Shown here piece by piece: positions 12,720-26,700 of a DNA stretch of 64,000 bases. A program made the translations under genes and the position numbers. Under the pieces are notes generated by a model, which was given only the letters and a program-made list of their open reading frames with translations, did not search any database and had not been told where the DNA came from. Each line of letters opens with the position of its first letter. Within the stretch, counting starts at the first letter, position 1. Source of the stretch: Membranipora membranacea (taxonomy: Eukaryota; Bryozoa; Gymnolaemata; Cheilostomatida; Membraniporidae); NCBI GenBank assembly GCA_914767715.1, contig OU612068.1:19594001-19658000 (forward strand), read 5' to 3'.

Positions 12720-15700
12720 AGCAAATCTATTTTTTGATCTGAGCGAAAAAAAAGCATGATACCCACCCTTGGTATAATTTTGCGAATTTCAAGTCAGCGT
12801 ATTTACCTACCAATTGATCCGAGGATTCTAATATTCTGGATTTTGAATGAGGCCAATAAGAGCTTGAACTGGTCAGAGTTTGATAAAGATCCAACAGGGT
12901 TTTCATTTTTGGATGCTGCCGTTTGGCATGTTTTTTTTTAGCAAAAGTGACCGTAATTAAAACGGAAGCTGACAGAGAATGGAAAGCCGCAGAGCCAAAC
13001 GGTTTGCCAATTCGAGATCAGCAGGAGTTGCTCCTCCTTATGACGTGAGTTAGAAGCAAATCTATTTTTTGATCTGAGCGAAAAAAAAGCATGATACCCA
13101 CACTTGGTATAATTTTGTGAATTTCAAGTCAGCGTATTTACCCACCAATTGATCCGAGGATTCTAATATTCTGGATTTTCAATGAGGCCAATAAGAGCTT
13201 GAACTGGTCGGAGTTTGATAAAGATCCAACAGGGTTTTCATTTTTGGATGCTGCCGTTTGGCATGTTTTTTTTTAGCAAAAGTGACCGTAATTAAAACGG
13301 ACGCTGACAGAGAATGGAAAGCCGCAGAGCCAAACGGTTTGCAGATTCGAGATCAGCAGGAGTTGCTCCTCCTTATGACGTGAGTTAGAAGCAAATCTAT
13401 TTTTTGATCTGAGCGAAAAAAAAGCATGATACCCACACTTGGTATAATTTTGTGAATTTCAAGTCAGCGTATTTACCCACCAATTGATCCGAGGATTCTA
13501 ATATTCTGGATTTTCAATGAGGCCAATAAGAGCTTGAACTGGTCGGAGTTTGATAAAGATCCAACAGGGTTTTCATTTTTGGATGCTGCCGTTTGGCATG
13601 TTTTTTTTTAGCAAAAGTGACCGTAATTAAAACGGACGCTGACAGAGAATGGAAAGCCGCAGAGCCAAACGGTTTGCAGATTCGAGATCAGCAGGAGTTG
13701 CTCCTCCTTATGACGTGAGTTAGAAGCAAATCTCTTTTTTGATCTGAGCGAAAAAAAAGCATGATACCCACCCTTGGTATAATTTTGTGAATTTCAAGTC
13801 AGCGTATTTACCCACCAATTAATCCGAGGATTCTAATATTCTGGATTTTCAATGAGGCCAATAGGAGCTTGAACTGGTCGGAGTTTGATAAAGATCCAAC
13901 TGGGTTTTCATTTTTGGATGCTGCCGTTTGGCATGTTTTTTTTTAGCAAAAGTGACCGTAATTAAAACGGACGCTGACAGAGAATGGAAAGCCGCAGAGC
14001 CAAACGGTTTGCAGATTCGAGATCAGCACGAGTTGCTCCTCCTTATGAGGTGAGTTAGAAGCAAATCTATTTTTTGATCTGAGCGAAAATAAAGCATGAT
14101 ACCCACCCTTGGTATAATTTTGTGAATTTCAAGTCAGCGTATTTACCCACCAATTGATCCGAGGATTCTAATATTCTGGATTTTGAATGAGGCCAATAAG
14201 AGCTTGAACTGGTCGGAGTTTGATAAATATCCAACAGGGTTTTCATTTTTGGATGCTGCCGTTTGGCATGTTTTTTTTAGCAAAAGTGACCGTAATTAAA
14301 ACGGACGCTGACAGAGAATGGAAAGCCGCAGAGCCAAACGGTTTGCAGATTCGAGATCAGCAGGAGTTGCTCCTCCTATTGACGTGAGTTAGAAGCAAAT
14401 CTATTTTTTGATCTGAGCGAAAAAAAAGCATGATACCCACCCTTGGTATAATTTTGTGAATTTCAAGTCAGCGTATTTACCCACCAATTGATCCGAGGAT
14501 TCTAATATTCTGGACTTTGAATGAGGCCAATAAGAGCTTGAACTGGTCGGAATTTGATAAAGATCCAACAGGGTTTTCATTTTTGGATGCTGCCGTTTGG
14601 CATGTCTTTTTTTAGCAAAAGTGACCGTAATTAAAACGGACGCTGACAGAGAATGGAAAGCCGCAGAGCCAAACGGTTTGCAGATTCGAGATCAGCAGGA
14701 GTTGCTCCTCCTTATGACGTGAGTTAGAAGCAAATCTATTTTTTGATCTGAGCGAAAAAAAAGCATGATACCCAACCTTGGTATAATTTTGTGAATTTCA
14801 AGTCAGCGTATTTACCCACCAATTAATCCGAGGATTCTAATATTCTGGATTTTCTATGAGGCCAATAAGAGCTTGAACTGGTCGGAGTTTGATAAAGATC
14901 CAACAGGGTTTTCATTTTTGGATGCTGCCGTTTGGCATGTTTTTTTTTAGCAAAAGTGACCGTAATTAAAACGGACGCTGACAGAGAATGGAAAGCCGCA
15001 GAGCCAAACGGTTTGCAGATTCGAGATCAGCAGGAGTTGCTCCTCCTTATGAGGTGAGTTAGAAGCAAATCTATTTTTTGATCTGAGCGAAAAAAAAGCA
15101 TGATACCCACCCTTGGTATAATTTTGCGAATTTCAAGTCAGCGTATTTACCTACCAATTGATCCGAGGATTCTAATATTCTGGATTTTGAATGAGGCCAA
15201 TAAGAGCTTGAACTGGTCAGAGTTTGATAAAGATCCAACAGGGTTTTCATTTTTGGATGCTGCCGTTTGGCATGTTTTTTTTTAGCAAAAGTGACCGTAA
15301 TTAAAACGGAAGCTGACAGAGAATGGAAAGCCGCAGAGCCAAACGGTTTGCCAATTCGAGATCAGCAGGAGTTGCTCCTCCTTATGACGTGAGTTAGAAG
15401 CAAATCTATTTTTTGATCTGAGCGAAAAAAAAGCATGATACCCACACTTGGTATAATTTTGTGAATTTCAAGTCATCGTATTTACCCACCAATTGATCCG
15501 AGGATTCTAATATTGTGGATTTTCAATGAGGCCAATAAGAGCTTGAACTGGTCGGAGTTTGATAAAGATCCAACAGGGTTTTCATTTTTGGATGCTGCCG
15601 TTTGGCATGTTTTTTTTTAGCAAAAGTGACCGTAATTAAAACGGACGCTGACAGAGAATGGAAAGCCGCAGAGCCAAACGGTTTGCAGATTCGAGATCAG

Positions 15701-18420
15701 CAGGAGTTGCTCCTCCTAATGACGTGAGTTAGAAGCAAATCTATTTTTTGATCTGAGCGAAAAAAAAGCATGATACCCACCCTTGGTATAATTTTGTGAA
15801 TTTCAAGTCAGCGTATTTACCCACCAATTAATCCGAGGATTCTAATATTCTGGATTTTGAATGAGGCCAATAAGAGCTTGAACTGGTCGGAGTTTGATAA
15901 AGATCCAACAGGGTTTTCATTTTTGGATGCTGCCGTTTGGCATGTTTTTTTTTAGCAAAAGTGACCGTAATTAAAACGGACGCTGACAGAGAATGGAAAG
16001 CCGCAGAGCCAAACGGTTTGCAGATTCCAGATCAGCAGGAGTTGCTCCTCCTTATGAGGTCAGTTAGAAGCAAATCTATTTTTTGATCTGAGCGAAAAAA
16101 AAGCATGATACCCACCCTTGGTATAATTTTGCGAATTTCAAGTCAGCGTATTTACCTACCAATTGATCCGAGGATTCTAATATTCTGGATTTTGAATGAG
16201 GCCAATAAGAGCTTGAACTGGTCAGAGTTTGATAAAGATCCAACAGGGTTTTCATTTTTGGATGCTGCCGTTTGGCATGTTTTTTTTTAGCAAAAGTGAC
16301 CGTAATTAAAACGGAAGCTGACAGAGAATGGAAAGCCGCAGAGCCAAACGGTTTGCCAATTCGAGATCAGCAGGAGTTGCTCCTCCTTATGACGTGAGTT
16401 AGAAGCAAATCTATTTTTTGATCTGAGCGAAAAAAAAGCATGATACCCACACTTGGTATAATTTTGTGAATTTCAAGTCAGCGTATTTACCCACCAATTG
16501 ATCCGAGGATTCTAATATTCTGGATTTTCAATGAGGCCAATAAGAGCTTGAACTGGTCGGAGTTTGATAAAGATCCAACTGGGTTTTCATTTTTGGATGC
16601 TGCCGTTTGGCATGTTTTTTTTTAGCAAAAGTGACCGTAATTAAAACGGAAGCTGACAGAGAATGGAAAGCCGCAGAGCCAAACGGTTTGCCAATTCGAG
16701 ATCAGCAGGAGTTGCTCCTCCTTATGACGTGAGTTAGAAGCAAATCTATTTTTTGATCTGAGCGAAAAAAAAGCATGATACCCACACTTGGTATAATTTT
16801 GTGAATTTCAAGTCATCGTATTTACCCACCAATTGATCCGAGGATTCTAATATTGTGGATTTTCAATGAGGCCAATAAGAGCTTGAACTGGTCGGAGTTT
16901 GATAAAGATCCAACAGGGTTTTCATTTTTGGATGCTGCCGTTTGGCATGTTTTTTTTTAGCAAAAGTGACCGTAATTAAAACGGACGCTGACAGAGAATG
17001 GAAAGCCGCAGAGCCAAACGGTTTGCAGATTCGAGATCAGCAGGAGTTGCTCCTCCTAATGACGTGAGTTAGAAGCAAATCTATTTTTTGATCTGAGCGA
17101 AAAAAAAGCATGATACCCACCCTTGGTATAATTTTGTGAATTTCAAGTCAGCGTATTTACCCACCAATTAATCCGAGGATTCTAATATTCTGGATTTTGA
17201 ATGAGGCCAATAAGAGCTTGAACTGGTCGGAGTTTGATAAAGATCCAACAGGGTTTTCATTTTTGGATGCTGCCGTTTGGCATGTTTTTTTTTAGCAAAA
17301 GTGACCGTAATTAAAACGGACGCTGACAGAGAATGGAAAGCCGCAGAGCCAAACGGTTTGCAGATTCCAGATCAGCAGGAGTTGCTCCTCCTTATGAGGT
17401 CAGTTAGAAGCAAATCTATTTTTTGATCTGAGCGAAAAAAAAGCATGATACCCACCCTTGGTATAATTTTGCGAATTTCAAGTCAGCGTATTTACCTACC
17501 AATTGATCCGAGGATTCTAATATTCTGGATTTTGAATGAGGCCAATAAGAGCTTGAACTGGTCAGAGTTTGATAAAGATCCAACAGGGTTTTCATTTTTG
17601 GATGCTGCCGTTTGGCATGTTTTTTTTTAGCAAAAGTGACCGTAATTAAAACGGAAGCTGACAGAGAATGGAAAGCCGCAGAGCCAAACGGTTTGCCAAT
17701 TCGAGATCAGCAGGAGTTGCTCCTCCTTATGACGTGAGTTAGAAGCAAATCTATTTTTTGATCTGAGCGAAAAAAAAGCATGATACCCACACTTGGTATA
17801 ATTTTGTGAATTTCAAGTCAGCGTATTTACCCACCAATTGATCCGAGGATTCTAATATTCTGGATTTTCAATGAGGCCAATAAGAGCTTGAACTGGTCGG
17901 AGTTTGATAAAGATCCAACTGGGTTTTCATTTTTGGATGCTGCCGTTTGGCATGTTTTTTTTTAGCAAAAGTGACCGTAATTAAAACGGACGCTGACAGA
18001 GAATGGAAAGCCGCAGAGCCAAACGGTTTGCAGATTCGAGATCAGCAGGAGTTGCTCCTCCTTATGAGGTCAGTTAGAAGCAAATCTATTTTTTGATCTG
18101 AGCGAAAAAAAAGCATGATACCCACCCTTGGGATAATTTTGCGAATTTCAAGTCAGCGTATTTACCCACCAATTGATCCGAGGATTCTAATATTCTGGAT
18201 TTTGAATGAGGCCAATAAGAGCTTGAACTGGTCGGAGTTTGATAAAGATCCAACAGGGTTTTCATTTTTGGATGCTGCCGTTTGGCATGTTTTTTTTTAG
18301 CAAAAGTGACCGTAATTAAAACGGAAGCTGACAGAGAATGGAAAGCCGCAGAGCCAAACGGTTTGCCGATTCGAGATCAGCAGGAGTTGCTCCTCCTTAT
18401 GACGTGAGTTAGAAGCAAAT
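12720..18420 (+). repeat. Sub-domain with gcgaat / cacactt / aagctg monomers
   Basis: A monomer subtype with gcgaatttc at phase 57, ctaccaattgatcc, gtcagag, acggaagctg and gccaattcg occurs four times almost unchanged (around 12722-13056, 15066-15400, 16071-16405 and 17411-17745), spaced 2344, 1005 and 1340 bp. Each time it is followed by a monomer with cacacttgg. Spacings are whole multiples of the monomer, as expected if unequal exchange spread the pair. Confidence 0.85.
15407..18086 (+). repeat. 1340-bp four-monomer tandem duplication
   Basis: Copies are 15407-16746 and 16747-18086. Shared rare variants at an offset of exactly 1340: aagtcatcgta with tattgtggat (about 15475 / 16815), cagattccagatc (16021 / 17361), the gcgaat monomer (16105 / 17445) and aactgggttttc (16579 / 17919). 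The last half monomer differs (aagctg plus gccaatt plus gacg against acgctg plus cagatt plus ggtcag), which places the second breakpoint inside a monomer. Confidence 0.88.
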
Positions 18421-19426
18421 CTATTTTTTGATCTGAGCGAAAAAAAAGCATGATACCCACACTTGGTATAATTTTGTGAATTTCAAGTCAGCGTATTTAC
18501 CCACCAATTGATCCGAGGATTCTAATATTCTGGATTTTCAATGAGGCCAATAAGAGCTTGAACTGGTCGGAGTTTGATAAAGATCCAACAGGGTTTTCAT
18601 TTTTAGATGCTGCTGTTTGGCATGTTTTTTTTTAGCAAAAGTGACCGTAATTAAAACGGACGCTGACAGAGAATGGAAAGCCGCAGAGCCAAACGGTTTG
18701 CAGATTCGAGATCAGCAGGAGTTGCTCCTCCTTATGACGTGAGTTAGAAGCAAATCTATTTTTTGATCTGAGCGAAAAAAAAGCATGATACCCACCCTTG
18801 GTATAATTTTGTGAATTTCAAGTCAGCGTATTTACCCACCAATTAATCGGAGGATTCTAATATTCTGGATTTTCAATGAGGCCAATAAGAGCTTGAACTG
18901 GTCGGAGTTTGATAAAGATCCAACAGGGTTTTCATTTTTGGATGCTGCCGTTTGGCATGTTTTTTTTTTAGCAAAAGTGACCGTAATTAAAACGGACGCT
19001 GACAGAGAATGGAAAGCCGCAGAGCCAAACGGTTTGCCGATTCGAGATCAGCAGGAGTTGCTCCTCCTTATGACGTGAGTTAGAAGCAAATCTATTTATT
19101 GATCTGAGCGAAAAAAAAGCATGATACCCACACTTGGGATAATTTTGCGAATTTCAAGTCAGCGTATTTACCCACCAATTGATCCGAGGATTCTAATATT
19201 CTGGATTTTGAATGAGGCCAATAAGAGCTTGAACTGGTCGGAGTTTGATAAAGATCCAACAGGGTTTTCATTTTTGGATGCTGCCGTTTGGCATGTTTTT
19301 TTTTAGCAAAAGTGACCGTAATTAAAACGGAAGCTGACAGAGAATGGAAAGCCGCAGAGCCAAACGGTTTGCCGATTCGAGATCAGCAGGAGTTGCTCCT
19401 CCTTATGACGTGAGTTAGAAGCAAAT

Positions 19427-22400
19427 CTATTTTTTGATCTGAGCGAAAAAAAAGCATGATACCCACCCTTGGTATAATTTTGCGAATTTCAAGTCAGCGT
19501 ATTTACCCACCAATTAATCCGAGGATTCTAATATTCTGGATTTTGAATGAGGCCAATAAGAGCTTGAACTGGTCGGAGTTTGATAAAGATCCAACAGGGT
19601 TTTCATTTTTGGATGCTGCCGTTTGGCATGTTTTTTTTTTAGCAAAAGTGACCGTAATTAAAACGGACGCTGACAGAGAATGGAAAGCCGCAGAGCCAAA
19701 CGGTTTGCAGATTCGAGATCAGCAGGAGTTGCTCCTCCTTATGAGGTCAGTTAGAAGCAAATCTATTTTTTGATCTGAGCGAAAAAAAAGCATGATACCC
19801 ACCCTTGGGATAATTTTGCGAATTTCAAGTCAGCGTATTTACCCACCAATTAATCCGAGGATTCTAATATTCTGGATTTTGAATGAGGCCAATAAGAGCT
19901 TGAACTGGTCGGAGTTTGATAAAGATGCAACAGGGTTTTCATTTTTGGATGCTGCCGTTTGGCATGTTTTTTTTTAGCAAAAGTGACCGTAATTAAAACG
20001 GAAGCTGACAGAGAATGGAAAGCCGCAGAGCCAAACGGTTTGCCGATTCGAGATCAGCTGGAGTTGCTCTTCCTTATGACGTGAGTTAGAAGCAAATCTA
20101 TTTTTTGATCTGAGCGAAAAAAAACATGATACCCACACTTGGTATAATTTTGTGAATTTCAAGTCAGCGTATTTACCCACCAATTGATCCGAGGATTCTA
20201 ATATTCTGGATTTTCAATGAGGCCAATAAGAGCTTGAACTGGTCGGAGTTTGATAAAGATCCAACAGGGTTTTCATTTTTAGATGCTGCCGTTTGGCATG
20301 TTTTTTTTTAGCAAAAGTGACCGTAATTAAAACGGACGCTGACAGAGAATGGAAAGCCGCAGAGCCAAACGGTTTGCAGATTCGAGATCAGCAGGAGTTG
20401 CTCCTCCTTATGACGTGAGTTAGAAGCAAATCTATTTTTTGATCTGAGCGAAAAAAAAGCATGATACCCACCCTTGGTATAATTTTGTGAATTTCAAGTC
20501 AGCGTATTTACCCACCAATTAATCCGAGGATTCTAATATTCTGGATTTTGAATGAGGCCAATAAGAGCTTGAACTTGTCGGAGTTTGATAAAGATCCAAC
20601 AGGGTTTTCATTTTTGGATGCTGCCGTTTGGCATGTTTTTTTTTAACAAAAGTGACCGTAATTAAAACGGACGCTGACAGAGAATGGAAAACCGCAGAGC
20701 CAAACGGTTTGCAGATTCGAGATCAGCACGAGTTGCTCCTCCTTATGACGTGAGTTAGAAGCAAATCTATTTTTTGATCTGAGCGAAAAAAATGCATGAT
20801 ACCCACCCTTGGTATAATTTTGTGAATTTCAAGTCAGCGTATTTACCCACCAATTAATCCGAGGATTCTAATATTCTGGATTTTGAATGAGGCCAATAAG
20901 AGCTTGAACTGGTCGGAGTTTGATAAAGATCCAACAGGGTTTTCATTTTTGGATGCTGCCGTTTGGCATGTTTTTTTTTAGCAAAAGTGACCGTAATTAA
21001 AACGGACGCTGACAGAGAATGGAAAGCCGCAGAGCCAAACGGTTTGCAGATTCGAGATCAGCAGGAGTTGCTCCTCCTTATGACGTGAGTTAGAAGCAAA
21101 TCTATTTTTTGATCTGAGCGAAAAAAAAGCATGATACCCACCCTTGGTATAATTTTGTGAATTTCAAGTCAGCGTATTTACCCACCAATTAATCCGAGGA
21201 TTCTAATATTCTGGATTTTCAATGAGGCCAATAAGAGCTTGAACTGGTCGGAGTTTGATAAAGATCCAACAGGGTTTTCATTTTTGGATGCTGCCGTTTG
21301 GCATGTTTTTTTTTAGCAAAAGTGACCGTAATTAAAACGGAAGCTGACAGAGAATGGAAAGCCGCAGAGCCAAACGGTTTGCCGATTCGAGATCAGCAGG
21401 AGTTGCTCCTCCTTATGACGTGAGTTAGAAGCAAATCTATTTTTTGATCTGAGCGAAAAAAAAGCATGATACCCACCCTTGGTATAATTTTGCGAATTTC
21501 AAGTCAGCGTATTTACCCACCAATTAATCCGAGGATTCTAATATTCTGGATTTTGAATGAGGCCAATAAGAGCTTGAACTGGTCGGAGTTTGATAAAGAT
21601 CCAACAGGGTTTTCATTTTTGGATGCTGCCGTTTGGCATGTTTTTTTTTTAGCAAAAGTGACCGTAATTAAAACGGACGCTGACAGAGAATGGAAAGCCG
21701 CAGAGCCAAACGGTTTGCAGATTCGAGATCAGCAGGAGTTGCTCCTCCTTATGAGGTCAGTTAGAAGCAAATCTATTTTTTGATCTGAGCGAAAAAAAAG
21801 CATGATACCCACCCTTGGGATAATTTTGCGAATTTCAAGTCAGCGTATTTACCCACCAATTAATCCGAGGATTCTAATATTCTGGATTTTGAATGAGGCC
21901 AATAAGAGCTTGAACTGGTCGGAGTTTGATAAAGATGCAACAGGGTTTTCATTTTTGGATGCTGCCGTTTGGCATGTTTTTTTTTAGCAAAAGTGACCGT
22001 AATTAAAACGGAAGCTGACAGAGAATGGAAAGCCGCAGAGCCAAACGGTTTGCCGATTCGAGATCAGCTGGAGTTGCTCTTCCTTATGACGTGAGTTAGA
22101 AGCAAATCTATTTTTTGATCTGAGCGAAAAAAAACATGATACCCACACTTGGTATAATTTTGTGAATTTCAAGTCAGCGTATTTACCCACCAATTGATCC
22201 GAGGATTCTAATATTCTGGATTTTCAATGAGGCCAATAAGAGCTTGAACTGGTCGGAGTTTGATAAAGATCCAACAGGGTTTTCATTTTTAGATGCTGCC
22301 GTTTGGCATGTTTTTTTTTAGCAAAAGTGACCGTAATTAAAACGGACGCTGACAGAGAATGGAAAGCCGCAGAGCCAAACGGTTTGCAGATTCGAGATCA

Positions 22401-23230
22401 GCAGGAGTTGCTCCTCCTTATGACGTGAGTTAGAAGCAAATCTATTTTTTGATCTGAGCGAAAAAAAAGCATGATACCCACCCTTGGTATAATTTTGTGA
22501 ATTTCAAGTCAGCGTATTTACCCACCAATTAATCCGAGGATTCTAATATTCTGGATTTTGAATGAGGCCAATAAGAGCTTGAACTTGTCGGAGTTTGATA
22601 AAGATCCAACAGGGTTTTCATTTTTGGATGCTGCCGTTTGGCATGTTTTTTTTTAACAAAAGTGACCGTAATTAAAACGGACGCTGACAGAGAATGGAAA
22701 ACCGCAGAGCCAAACGGTTTGCAGATTCGAGATCAGCACGAGTTGCTCCTCCTTATGACGTGAGTTAGAAGCAAATCTATTTTTTGATCTGAGCGAAAAA
22801 AATGCATGATACCCACCCTTGGTATAATTTTGTGAATTTCAAGTCAGCGTATTTACCCACCAATTAATCCGAGGATTCTAATATTCTGGATTTTGAATGA
22901 GGCCAATAAGAGCTTGAACTGGTCGGAGTTTGATAAAGATCCAACAGGGTTTTCATTTTTGGATGCTGCCGTTTGGCATGTTTTTTTTTAGCAAAAGTGA
23001 CCGTAATTAAAACGGACGCTGACAGAGAATGGAAAGCCGCAGAGCCAAACGGTTTGCAGATTCGAGATCAGCAGGAGTTGCTCCTCCTTATGACGTGAGT
23101 TAGAAGCAAATCTATTTTTTGATCTGAGCGAAAAAAAAGCATGATACCCACCCTTGGTATAATTTTGTGAATTTCAAGTCAGCGTATTTACCCACCAATT
23201 AATCCGAGGATTCTAATATTCTGGATTTTC
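19427..23230 (+). repeat. 2010-bp six-monomer tandem duplication, apparently identical copies
   Basis: 19427-21436 is repeated from 21437. Shared markers at an offset of 2010: T10 tract (about 19630 / 21640), gatgcaac (19926 / 21936), agctggagttgctcttcc (20056 / 22066), tttttagatgctgcc (20276 / 22286), gaacttgtcg (20571 / 22581), ggaaaaccgc (about 20686 / 22696) and aatgcatg (20791 / 22801). I saw no difference between the copies in the markers compared. Similarity begins inside a monomer (about 19.2-19.33 kb) and ends at about 23.23-23.35 kb, again inside a monomer. A very recent duplication or an assembly duplication are both possible. Confidence 0.85.
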
Positions 23231-23781
23231 AATGAGGCCAATAAGAGCTTGAACTGGTCGGAGTTTGATAAAGATCCAACAGGGTTTTCATTTTTGGATG
23301 CTGCCGTTTGGCATGTTTTTTTTTAGCAAAAGTGACCGTAATTAAAACGGACGCTGACAGAGAATGGAAAGCCGCAGAGCCAAACGGTTTGCAGATTCGA
23401 GATCAGCACGAGTTGCTCCTCCTTATGAGGTGAGTTAGAAGCAAATCTATTTTTTGATCTGAGCGAAAAAAAAGCATGATACCCACCCTTGGTATAATTT
23501 TGTGAATTTCAAGTCAGCGTATTTACCCACAAATTAATCCGAGGATTCTAATATTCTGGATTTTGAATGAGGCCAATAAGAGCTTGAACTGGTCGGAGTT
23601 TGATAAAGATCCAACAGGGTTTTCATTTTTGGATGCTGCCGTTTGGCATGTTTTTTTTTAGCAAAAGTGACCGTAATTAAAACGGACGCTGACAGAGAAT
23701 GGAAAGCCGCAGAGCCAAACGGTTTGCAGATTCGAGATCAGCAGGAGTTGCTCCTCCTTATGACGTGAGTTAGAAGCAAAT

Positions 23782-26700
23782 CTATTTTTTGATCTGAGCG
23801 AAAAAAAAGCATGATACCCACCCTTGGTATAATTTTGTGAATTTCAAGTCAGCGTATTTACCCACCAATTGATCCGAGGATTCTTATATTCTGGATTTTG
23901 AATGAGGCCAATAAGAGCTTGGACTGGTCGGAGTTTGATAAAGATCCAACAGGGTTTTCATTTTTGGATGCTGCCGTTTGGCATGTTTTTTTTTAGCAAA
24001 AGTGACCGTAATTAAAACGGACGCTGACAGAGAATGGAAAGCCGCAGAGCCAAACGGTTTGCCGATTCGAGATCAGCAGGAGTTGCTCCTCCTTATGAGG
24101 TGAGTTAGAAGCAAATCTATTTTTTGATCTGAGCGAAAAAAAAGCATGATACCCACCCTTGGTATAATTTTGTGAATTTCAAGTCAGCGTATTTACCCAC
24201 CAATTGATCCGAGGATTCTTATATTCTGGATTTTGAATGAGGCCAATAAGAGCTTGAACTGGTCGGAGTTTGATAAAGATCCAACAGGGTTTTCATTTTT
24301 GGATGCTGCCGTTTGGCATGTTTTTTTTTAGCAAAAGTGACCGTAATTAAAACGGACGCTGACAGAGAATGGAAAGCCGCAGAGCCAAACGGTTTGCAGA
24401 TTCGAGATCAGCAGGAATTGCTCCTCCCTATGAGGTGAGTTAGAAGCAAATCTATTTTTTGATCTGAGCGAAAAAAAAGCATGATACCCACCCTTGGTAT
24501 AATTTTGTGAATTTCAAGTCAGCGTATTTACCCACCAATTGATCCGAGGATTCTAATATTCTGGATTTTGAATGAGGCCAATAAGAGCTTGAACTGGTCG
24601 GAGTTTGATAAAGATCCAACAGGGTTTTCATTTTTGGATGCTGCCGTTTGGCATGTTTTTTTTTAGCAAAAGTGACCGTAATTAAAACGGACGCTGACAG
24701 AGAATGGAAAGCCGCAGAGCCAAACGGTTTGCAGATTCGAGATCAGCAGGAGTTGCTTCTCCTTATGACGTGAGTTAGAAGCAAATCTATTTTTTGATCT
24801 GAGCGAAAAAAAAGCATGATACCCACCCTTGGTATAATTTTGTGAATTTCAAGTCAGCGTATTTACCCACCAATTAATCCGAGGATTCTAATATTCTGGA
24901 TTTTCAATGAGGCGAATAAGAGCTTGAACTGGTCGGAGTTTGATAAAGATCCAACAGGGTTTTCATTTTTGGATGCTGCCGTTTGGCATGTTTTTTTTTA
25001 GCAAAAGTGACCGTAATTAAAACGGACGCTGACAGAGAATGGAAATCCGCAGAGCCAAACGGTTTGCAGATTCGAGATCAGCAGGAGTTGCTCCTCCTTA
25101 TGAGGTGAGTTAGAAGCAAATCTATTTTTTGATCTGAGCGAAAAAAAAGCATGATACCCACCCTTGGTATAATTTTGCGAATTTCAAGTCAGCGTATTTA
25201 CCCACCAATTGATCCGAGAATTCTAATATTCTGGATTTTGAATGAGGCCAATAAGAGCTTGAACTGGTCGGAGTTTGATAAAGATCCAACAGGGTTTTCA
25301 TTTTTGAATGCTGCCGTTTGGCATGTTTTTTTTTAGCAAAAGTGACCGTAATTAAAACGGACGCTGACAGAGAATGGAAAGCCGCAGAGCCAAACGGTTT
25401 GCAGATTCGAGATCAGCAGGAGTTGCTCCTCCTTATGACGTGAGTTAGAAGCAAATCTATTTTTTGATCTGAGCGAAAAAAAAGCATGATACCCACCCTT
25501 GGTATAATTTTGTGAATTTCAAGTCAGCGTATTTACCCACCAATTAATCCGAGGATTCTAATATTCTGGATTTTCAATGAGGCCAATAAGAGCTTGAACT
25601 GGTCGGAGTTTGATGAAGATCCAACAGGGTTTTCATATTTGGATGCTGCCGTTTGACATGTTTTTTTAAGCAAAAGTGACCGTAATTAAAACGGACGCTG
25701 ACAGAGAATGGAAAGCCGCAGAGCCAAACGGTTTGCAGAATCGAGATCAGCACGAGTTGCTCCTCCTTATGAGGTGAGTTAGAAGCAAATCTATTTTTTG
25801 ATCTGAGCGAAAAAAAAGCATGATACCCACCCTTGGTATATTTTTGTGAATTTCAAGTCAGCGTAATTACCCACCAATTAATCCGAGGATTCTAATATTC
25901 TGGATTTTCAATGAGGCCAATAAGAGCTTGAACTGGTCGGCGTTTGATAAAGATCCAACAGGGTTTTCATTTTTGGATGCTGCCGTTTGGCATGTTTTTT
26001 TTTAGCAAAAGTGACCGTAATTAAAACGGACGCTGACAGAGAATGGAAAGCCGCAGAGCCAAACGGTTTGCAGATTCGAGATCAGCAGGAGTTGCTCCTC
26101 CTTATGACGTGAGTTAGAAGCAAATCTATTTTTTGATCTGAGCGAAAAAAAAGCATGATACCCACCCTTGGTATAATTTTGTGAATTTCAAGTCAGCGTA
26201 TTTACCCACCAATTGATCCGAGGATTCTTATATTCTGGATTTTGAATGAGGCCAATAAGAGCTTGGACTGGTCGGAGTTTGATAAAGATCCAACAGGGTT
26301 TTCATTTTTGGATGCTGCCGTTTGGCATGTTTTTTTTTAGCAAAAGTGACCGTAATTAAAACGGACGCTGACAGAGAATGGAAAGCCGCAGAGCCAAACG
26401 GTTTGCCGATTCGAGATCAGCAGGAGTTGCTCCTCCTTATGAGGTGAGTTAGAAGCAAATCTATTTTTTGATCTGAGCGAAAAAAAAGCATGATACCCAC
26501 CCTTGGTATAATTTTGTGAATTTCAAGTCAGCGTATTTACCCACCAATTGATCCGAGGATTCTAATATTCTGGATTTTGAATGAGGCCAATAAGAGCTTG
26601 AACTGGTCGGAGTTTGATAAAGATCCAACAGGGTTTTCATTTTTGGATGCTGCCGTTTGGCATGTTTTTTTTTAGCAAAAGTGACCGTAATTAAAACGGA

